11,503 nucleotides of DNA from an uncultured Parabacteroides sp. (GTDB lineage Bacteria > Bacteroidota > Bacteroidia > Bacteroidales > Tannerellaceae). Positions 7,092 to 11,503 of the stretch are shown in pieces. The stretch spans positions 1-11,503 of the forward strand of contig USAD01000063.1 in NCBI GenBank assembly GCA_900552415.1, read 5' to 3'. Positions within the stretch are counted from its first letter, which is position 1, and each line of letters starts with the position of its first letter. The translations under genes were made by a program, and so were the position numbers. The notes beneath the pieces were generated by a model. It had not been told where the DNA came from and did no database searches. It saw only the letters and a program-made list of their open reading frames with translations.

Positions 7092-8426
7092 TTATTCTTC
7101 GCCGACAAGCGGAATACCTTTATAATAATCGACCAGCTTACGCTTGATGAGATACATCAGGCGGCGTTGCAGCAGGTCGGCGCGCGAGTTGAGCAGTGTG
7201 TTGGCACTAGTCTGTACGTCGATCGAGCTCATCAATCCCTCCTCATACTTGCGGAGCGTCACTTCGTAGGCCAAGGCATCCGCCCGGGCTTTCTTCTCCA
7301 TCTGGATGGCCTCCTTGGCGTATCCCTCGCGGTCGAGAACCGATTGCTCGATCGCCGTGCGCAACTGGCGAAGTACTTCGGTCTTTGTCTCCTCGGCGAT
7401 CCGCATGGCATTGCGTGCCCGGCGTACCTCCGTGATCCGGCTCAGCCCGTCGAAGAGCGGGAAGCTCAACGAGAAGGCGATGTACTCACCTCGGTTGTTC
7501 TTGAACTGATAGCCGAAAGCGTCAGGAGCCGTCGTGGCTTGCAGGTTCTCGAAATAGTTGGTCGCGATGCCCGCCCGCAGATAGATCGAGGGAAGCAACT
7601 TGCCCTTGGCGATGCGATGCTGGAACTTGGACTGTTTCCACTGGAAATCGGCCTGCAAGGCGGTCGGATTGGCGTTGGCCGCGTAATCGAAAATGGCGGC
7701 GATGTTCTCCGGTTCGCTCGAATAAAGGGTCTCGGGCAATACCGTATCGACGGCGAGTGGCTCGTCTGCCGGGAAATTCATGTAATCACGCAAGGTCAGC
7801 ATCGCCGTGTTATATAGATTGCGCTGCCGGGTGAGGGAATAATCGTCCGTAGCCACTTGTGCCTCGAACTGGGCCACGTCGGCGGGGCTTTTCAGTCCCA
7901 ATTCCTCCTGGCGGCGAGTCTTATGGAGATTGCGTTGGCTTTCCTCAAGTTTCTCCTCGGCGAGACGGATCGTCCCTTGATAATAGACCACGTCCATGAA
8001 GGCCTGCATCGTCTTGAGCGCCAAATCATCTTTTGCCTTTTGGATATCGTTGATTCCCATGCGTCGGTTCGACTTGGCCATGAGCCACTGGTTGATCAGC
8101 TGTCCGCCAGTGAAAATTGGTATCTGGGCATCGAGTCCATACGAGTTGTCGAACGTTGAGGTATTATTATAGGTATTTGTTTCCGGGTCGATCGAACGTC
8201 CGTAATTGTATTGCGCCCCAACACTGGCCGACGCGGCGGGAAAGAAGGAGGCGACGGCGGCGTTACGCTCCGCCTTATAGGTGTCGGCCGTGTAGATCTG
8301 TTTCTTGACAGTCGTGCTGTTGTCGATCGCGTAGCGCATGCACGCGTCGAGCGTCCAAACAGGCTCTTGCCCCTTGGCGGAAGCGAGCCCCAGAATGAGA
8401 ATGGTTGTAATCGCTATTTTTTTCAT
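7092..8426 (-). CDS. TolC-family outer-membrane efflux protein
   Basis: This 444-residue outer-membrane channel begins at MKKIAITTILILGLASAKGQ, a clear signal peptide of about 20 residues. The longer frame up to 8471 would run into the sigma-54 promoter, so the ATG at 8424-8426 is chosen. Two OEP-type repeats are visible, about 25-218 and 243-435. Each has long amphipathic helices around a strand pair. The barrel-like strands include YGLDAQIPIFTGG (96-108), LPSIYLRAGIATNYFEN (278-294) and YIAFSLSFPLFDG (315-327). Helical regions such as 127-215 and 332-432 would form the periplasmic tunnel. It is first in the operon, directly behind a predicted sigma-54 promoter, and 43 bp before the adaptor start. 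It would trimerise and dock with the adaptor to export substrate across the outer membrane. The substrate is unknown. Confidence 0.92.
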   Translation of the reverse strand: MKKIAITTILILGLASAKGQEPVWTLDACMRYAIDNSTTVKKQIYTADTYKAERNAAVASFFPAASASVGAQYNYGRSIDPETNTYNNTSTFDNSYGLDAQIPIFTGGQLINQWLMAKSNRRMGINDIQKAKDDLALKTMQAFMDVVYYQGTIRLAEEKLEESQRNLHKTRRQEELGLKSPADVAQFEAQVATDDYSLTRQRNLYNTAMLTLRDYMNFPADEPLAVDTVLPETLYSSEPENIAAIFDYAANANPTALQADFQWKQSKFQHRIAKGKLLPSIYLRAGIATNYFENLQATTAPDAFGYQFKNNRGEYIAFSLSFPLFDGLSRITEVRRARNAMRIAEETKTEVLRQLRTAIEQSVLDREGYAKEAIQMEKKARADALAYEVTLRKYEEGLMSSIDVQTSANTLLNSRADLLQRRLMYLIKRKLVDYYKGIPLVGEE

Positions 8427-8454
8427 GTTTTCAACGCTTTTCTGCCTAAAACAA

Positions 8455-8471
8455 GGCAAAGATCGTGCCAA
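8455..8471 (-). promoter_or_regulatory. Sigma-54 (RpoN) -24/-12 promoter for the tolC-adaptor-permease operon
   Basis: The minus strand reads TTGGCACGATCTTTGC, against the known consensus YTGGCACGrNNNTTGCW. All fixed positions match except the last W, which is C. The invariant GG (8468-8469) and GC (8456-8457) are separated by exactly 10 nt, as sigma-54 requires. Transcription would start near 8443-8445, giving a leader of about 18-20 nt before the tolC-like ATG at 8426. Two palindromic sites lie at the usual enhancer distance upstream. The match is seen directly; activity is inferred. Confidence 0.85.
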
Positions 8472-8523
8472 AACATGTAAGCTTTTATTTATGAGGTGTT
8501 TGCTGTTTTATTCTCTTTTTTGA

Positions 8524-8544
8524 AGTGTCAAATTTTTTGACACT
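8524..8544 (-). promoter_or_regulatory. Promoter-proximal 21-bp palindrome, probable enhancer-binding-protein site
   Basis: This is a perfect inverted repeat with 9-bp arms, AGTGTCAAA and TTTGACACT, around a TTT spacer. Its centre is about 90 bp upstream of the predicted sigma-54 start site, within the usual -80 to -150 window for NtrC-family activators. It abuts a second copy. The binding protein is not encoded in the window. Confidence 0.7.
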
Positions 8545-8565
8545 ACTGTCCAATTTTTTGACACT
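8545..8565 (-). promoter_or_regulatory. Promoter-distal 21-bp palindrome copy, probable second activator site
   Basis: This copy directly follows the first and differs from it at two of 21 positions: ACTGTCCAA in place of AGTGTCAAA, while TTTGACACT is kept. Its inverted symmetry is therefore weaker. The centre-to-centre distance is 21 bp, two helical turns, so two bound dimers would sit on the same face of the DNA about 90 and 111 bp upstream of the start site. Confidence 0.65.
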
Positions 8566-8608
8566 TGGAAGAATGGAAAGGGAAAGGAGGGATAACAGTG
8601 CGTTTCGG

Positions 8609-8648
8609 ATTCCACTGCAGTGTATTGAGAATTTCACTGCAGTGGAAT
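8609..8648. repeat. Nested palindrome: 14-bp inverted repeat containing CACTGCAGTG twice
   Basis: ATTCCACTGCAGTG (8609-8622) is the exact reverse complement of CACTGCAGTGGAAT (8635-8648), with a 12-bp AT-rich spacer. Each arm itself holds the 10-bp palindrome CACTGCAGTG, at 8613-8622 and 8635-8644, centred 22 bp apart. As RNA it could form a 14-bp hairpin, but no U-run follows it in the minus direction. As DNA it looks like a pair of dimer-binding sites about 170-195 bp upstream of the predicted sigma-54 start. Between it and the 21-bp palindromes lies a purine-rich plus-strand run (about 8566-8594) in which I see no other signal. Confidence 0.7.
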
Positions 8649-8649
8649 G

Positions 8650-8668
8650 AAAAATGGACTTGAGTCCA
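8650..8668 (-). terminator. Short intrinsic terminator after asnB
   Basis: The minus strand reads TGGACTCAAGTCCA followed at once by TTTTT. The stem is five to six pairs with a tight loop. It starts 8 nt after the asnB stop codon. The stem is weak compared with the operon terminator at 617-656, so some read-through into the region ahead of the tolC-like gene is possible; the adjacent nested palindrome could back it up. Confidence 0.6.
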
Positions 8669-8675
8669 AAAATGA

Positions 8676-10340
8676 TCAGTAGGCAGCCGTATGGACACCT
8701 TTAACGGCCCGTCCACTCGGCTCGTTTTGGTTCTTGAATGCCTCGTCCCAAGCAAGAGCCTCGGCGGTTGAGCAGGCAACACTCGGAACGCTGGGGACGG
8801 TACGTGCGGCGCTCTCGCTCGGGAAATGCTCCTCGAAGATGCTCCGGTAATAGTATTCCTCCTTGTTACGAGGCGGGTTGATTGGGAATCGCTCGGCGGC
8901 ATGAGCCATGGCCTCGTCGCTGACCGCCTCACTGGTGATTTTTTTCAGCGTATCGATCCAGCTGTAACCGACACCGTCGGAGAACTGCTCCTTTTGTCGC
9001 CAGAGGATCGACTCGGGCAAGAGGCCGACAAAGGCTTCCCGGAGGATCCGTTTCTCGATGGTCGTACCGGGACACATCTTGGCGGCGGGATTAAGTCGCA
9101 TGGCCACATCAAGGAATTCCTTGTCGAGGAAAGGCACACGCCCCTCGACACCCCAGGCGGCCAGGCTCTTGTTGGCTCTCAGGCAGTCGTAAAGGTAGAG
9201 TTTGCCCAGTTTGCGTACGGTCTCCTCGTGAAACGCTCTCGCGTCGGGCGCTTTATGGAAATAGAGATAACCTCCAAAAATCTCGTCGGCACCCTCGCCA
9301 CTCAGGACCATCTTGATACCCATACTTTTAATTACCCGGGCCAGGAGATACATTGGCGTCGAGGCCCGAACGGTGGTCACGTCGTAAGTCTCGATATGAT
9401 AGATCACGTCGCTTATGGCGTCGAGACCCTCTTGGATCGTATAATTGACTTCATGATGGATGGTGCCGATCGCATCGGCAACTTTCCTGGCCGCTACCAA
9501 GTCGGGCGCGCCTTTCAAGCCGATCGCGAAAGAGTGCAACTGAGGCCACCAAGCGTCGCTGCGGCTGTCGTCCTCGATGCGTTTCGCCGCGAACTTCTTG
9601 GCGATGGCCGAGGTGATCGAGGAATCGAGTCCACCCGATAACAGGACACCATAGGGAACGTCGCTCATCAATTGTCGTTGGACAGCGGCCTCGAGTGCCT
9701 CACGCAGCTCCTTCTCGTCAGCCGGATTTGATTGGACCGCCTCGTAGGAACTCCAGTCTCGATGATACCATTGTCGGACCTCATTTTCCGGACTATAGAA
9801 AAGACATCCAGGTTTGAATACCTCATAGTGGACAGCGAAACCTTCCAATCCTTTCAGTTCTGACGAGACCAAAAGATGTCCCTCGTTGTCATAACCGAAA
9901 TAGAGCGGGATGACCCCAATGGGATCGCGGGCGATGAGGAAAAGATCTTTCTCTTCATCGTAAAGGGCGAAAGCGAAGATACCATTCAGCTCTTCCAGAA
10001 ATTCAGGGCCTTTCTCCCGATAAAGCGCAAGGATAACTTCACAATCCGAGCCAGTCTGGAATTCATATTTATCTTTTAGCTGCTGGCGTAGCTCCCGATG
10101 GTTATAGATCTCTCCATTGACACAAAGGATTTGTTTGCCGTCGGGACTGATCAGAGGCTGTTTACCGGAGGCCGGATCGACAATCGAGAGGCGCTCGTGC
10201 GCCAGGATCGCGCTTTTCCCTTGATAAATGCCGCTCCAATCAGGACCACGATGGCGGATTCGTTTACTCATTTCCAGGGCCTGTTTCCTAAGGGCGCTCA
10301 TATCGCCGTGAATATTGAATATCGCTGTAATACCACACAT
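8676..10340 (-). CDS. asnB: Asparagine synthase B, glutamine-hydrolysing
   Basis: This 554-residue enzyme converts aspartate, ATP and glutamine to asparagine, AMP, pyrophosphate and glutamate in the cytoplasm. Its length equals that of E. coli AsnB. The N-terminal class II glutaminase domain starts with MCGI, so Cys2 becomes the N-terminal nucleophile after Met removal. It has RHRGPD at 29-34, Arg50, NGEIYNH at 75-81 and GSDCE at 97-101. The synthetase domain has the ATP-pyrophosphate loop SGGLDSS at 235-241, then SGEGADEIFGGY at 347-358 and GVEGRVPFLDKEFLD at 397-411. The tail (PSVACSTAEALAWDEAF, PSGRAVKGVH) is also typical. All catalytic residues I can check are present. It starts 19 bp after gltD, so the two genes are probably co-transcribed, linking glutamate and asparagine synthesis. 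Confidence 0.97.
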   Translation of the reverse strand: MCGITAIFNIHGDMSALRKQALEMSKRIRHRGPDWSGIYQGKSAILAHERLSIVDPASGKQPLISPDGKQILCVNGEIYNHRELRQQLKDKYEFQTGSDCEVILALYREKGPEFLEELNGIFAFALYDEEKDLFLIARDPIGVIPLYFGYDNEGHLLVSSELKGLEGFAVHYEVFKPGCLFYSPENEVRQWYHRDWSSYEAVQSNPADEKELREALEAAVQRQLMSDVPYGVLLSGGLDSSITSAIAKKFAAKRIEDDSRSDAWWPQLHSFAIGLKGAPDLVAARKVADAIGTIHHEVNYTIQEGLDAISDVIYHIETYDVTTVRASTPMYLLARVIKSMGIKMVLSGEGADEIFGGYLYFHKAPDARAFHEETVRKLGKLYLYDCLRANKSLAAWGVEGRVPFLDKEFLDVAMRLNPAAKMCPGTTIEKRILREAFVGLLPESILWRQKEQFSDGVGYSWIDTLKKITSEAVSDEAMAHAAERFPINPPRNKEEYYYRSIFEEHFPSESAARTVPSVPSVACSTAEALAWDEAFKNQNEPSGRAVKGVHTAAY

Positions 10341-10359
10341 GGATGTCTTTGTTTTATGG

Positions 10360-11503
10360 TTAAACGTCTTGTTCTTTTGAAAGGAAGCGATCGATCGCTT
10401 GGGCGGCCGACCGTCCAGAGGCCATGGCTTTTACCACAAGGCTGGCGCCAGTGATGGCGTCGCCACAGGCAAATACCTTATTGATATTGGTCTCGAGATT
10501 ATTATCGACCGCGATATTTTGTCGTTTATCGACAGCGATCTTAAGTTCTTGAACCAATCCTTCGAGCTCGGGATGAACAAATCCCATGGCCAGGAAGACG
10601 ATATCGGCCGGGATAATCTCCTTTTTCCCGGTTTTATGCATCTCCGGCCGACCGCCGTCGGAAACGGGGAGCCACTCGACCTCTTCGACCTCGACCCCTT
10701 TCAGGTTATTCTTCTCGCCGATGAAACGGGTAGTCGCCAGGTTCCAACGGCGTACGCACCCCTCCTCGTGGCTGCTGCTGGTCTTCAATACCAAGGGGTA
10801 CATCGGCCAGGGTGTCGCCGGGTTGGAGCCAACCGGTGGTTGGGGCATGATCTCGATCTGTGTGACCGATTCAGCCTTATGCCGATTAGCCGTTCCGACG
10901 CAATCGCTGCCTGTGTCACCACCACCAATGACCAGCACCCTTTTCCCTTTGCAGTTGATGAGGTCTTTTGCCGGGATATTGATACCTTCCAGCAAGCGAT
11001 TCTGTTGGCTGAGCAGCTCCAACGCGAAATGGACTCCTTTCAGGTTACGTCCCTCAACAGGGAGGTCGCGGGCAATTTCCGAGCCAATCGCCAGACAGAC
11101 CGCGTCAAAGTCGTTCACGATGTCGCGGGCCAGGATCTCCTTTCCGATCATGGTATTGGTCTTGAAAATGATACCTTCCTCTTTCATGAGCTGTATGCGT
11201 CGGTCGATGATGTTCTTTCCCAGTTTGAAGTTGGGGATACCGAAGCGAAGCAATCCGCCCGGTCGCTCATATTTCTCGAATACCGTGACCTCGTAGCCTT
11301 TCCGGTTGAGTTGATTTGCCGCAGCCAATCCGGCGGGGCCGCTACCGACCACCGCCACCCGTTTCCCGTTGCGTTTCGGGTAATGAGGCTTGATATAACC
11401 TTCCCGAAAGGCCATTTCGATGATGGCGACCTCGTTCTCACGGATAGTAACCGGCTCGTCGCAACTCAGTTTCAGGACACAACTCTTCTCGCACAACGCG
11501 GGG
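10360..11503 (-). CDS. gltD: Glutamate synthase small subunit (NADPH-type), C-terminal part; 5' end outside the window
   Basis: The frame stays open to the right edge, giving about 380 visible residues. The TTG at 11494-11496 is an internal Leu codon rather than a start, because the family pattern continues upstream of it (PALCEKSCVL, part of the N-terminal Fe-S cysteine region). After this come PVTIRENEVAIIE, the FAD-binding VAVVGSGPAGLAAA, and ERPGGLLRFGIPNFKL. The NADPH-binding VLVIGGGDTGSDCVGTANRH follows. A substrate-region stretch PVGSNPATPWPMYP is present, and the C-terminal FAD motif is ACGDAITGASLVVKAMASGR. The subunit passes electrons from NAD(P)H through FAD and Fe-S clusters to GltB, where glutamate is made from glutamine and 2-oxoglutarate. 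The gltB gene is expected just beyond the right edge. Related beta-subunit-like oxidoreductases share the fold, but the asnB neighbour supports GltD. Confidence 0.92.
   Translation of the reverse strand, partial: PALCEKSCVLKLSCDEPVTIRENEVAIIEMAFREGYIKPHYPKRNGKRVAVVGSGPAGLAAANQLNRKGYEVTVFEKYERPGGLLRFGIPNFKLGKNIIDRRIQLMKEEGIIFKTNTMIGKEILARDIVNDFDAVCLAIGSEIARDLPVEGRNLKGVHFALELLSQQNRLLEGINIPAKDLINCKGKRVLVIGGGDTGSDCVGTANRHKAESVTQIEIMPQPPVGSNPATPWPMYPLVLKTSSSHEEGCVRRWNLATTRFIGEKNNLKGVEVEEVEWLPVSDGGRPEMHKTGKKEIIPADIVFLAMGFVHPELEGLVQELKIAVDKRQNIAVDNNLETNINKVFACGDAITGASLVVKAMASGRSAAQAIDRFLSKEQDV

Noticed and set aside
8584..8663. AAAGGAGG followed 7 nt later by GTG (8598-8600) opening a 21-codon plus-strand frame
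   Set aside because: The frame is tiny, antisense, and made largely of the nested palindrome. Bacteroidota rarely depend on Shine-Dalgarno sites, so the match to a purine-rich run is probably chance.
8826..9641. Plus-strand open frame of 271 codons opposite asnB
   Set aside because: It lies wholly inside a gene with intact catalytic motifs and has no promoter, leader or family resemblance.

Overview
The window looks like a Bacteroidales (Bacteroidota) chromosome. A protein resembling the Bacteroidales DUF4923 family lies at the left edge. A TAnnTTTG-type -7 element precedes it, Shine-Dalgarno signals are weak or absent, and the gltD-asnB pairing and TolC/adaptor/FtsX-type efflux operon are common in that order. 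The genus cannot be fixed from this sequence. Every convincing gene is on the minus strand, so transcription runs from right to left.

Right end (8650-11503): the 3' part of a glutamate synthase small-subunit gene (gltD) is followed 19 bp later by asnB, a full-length glutamine-dependent asparagine synthetase. This is a nitrogen-assimilation operon; the large subunit gltB is probably just off the right edge. A short hairpin with a T-run ends it.

Middle (8427-8649): a compact regulatory region. It holds a nested palindrome pair (CACTGCAGTG twice inside a 14-bp inverted repeat) and two abutting 21-bp near-identical palindromes. A near-consensus sigma-54 (-24/-12) promoter lies about 20 nt upstream of the expected transcription start of the next operon. 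The layout matches a promoter driven by an NtrC-type enhancer-binding protein.

Left two thirds (688-8426): a tripartite efflux operon in the order TolC-family outer-membrane factor, inner-membrane-anchored periplasmic adaptor, FtsX/MacB-type permease A, permease B. No ATP-binding subunit is present in the window. The 350-bp gap between adaptor and permease A instead holds an array of 42-bp repeats. In the operon's direction these read as a 58-residue peptide of repeated 14-residue units (MIKQHKNDFTPVKS-like). Substitutions between units fall mainly in third codon positions, which hints that the peptide is translated. A strong hairpin terminator (617-656) ends the operon.

Left edge (1-481): the 5' part of a secreted or lipid-pathway-exported DUF4923-like protein gene with its own promoter.

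The most unusual parts are the repeat-peptide array inside the operon, the sigma-54 promoter with paired operators, and the absence of an ATPase gene beside two permeases.
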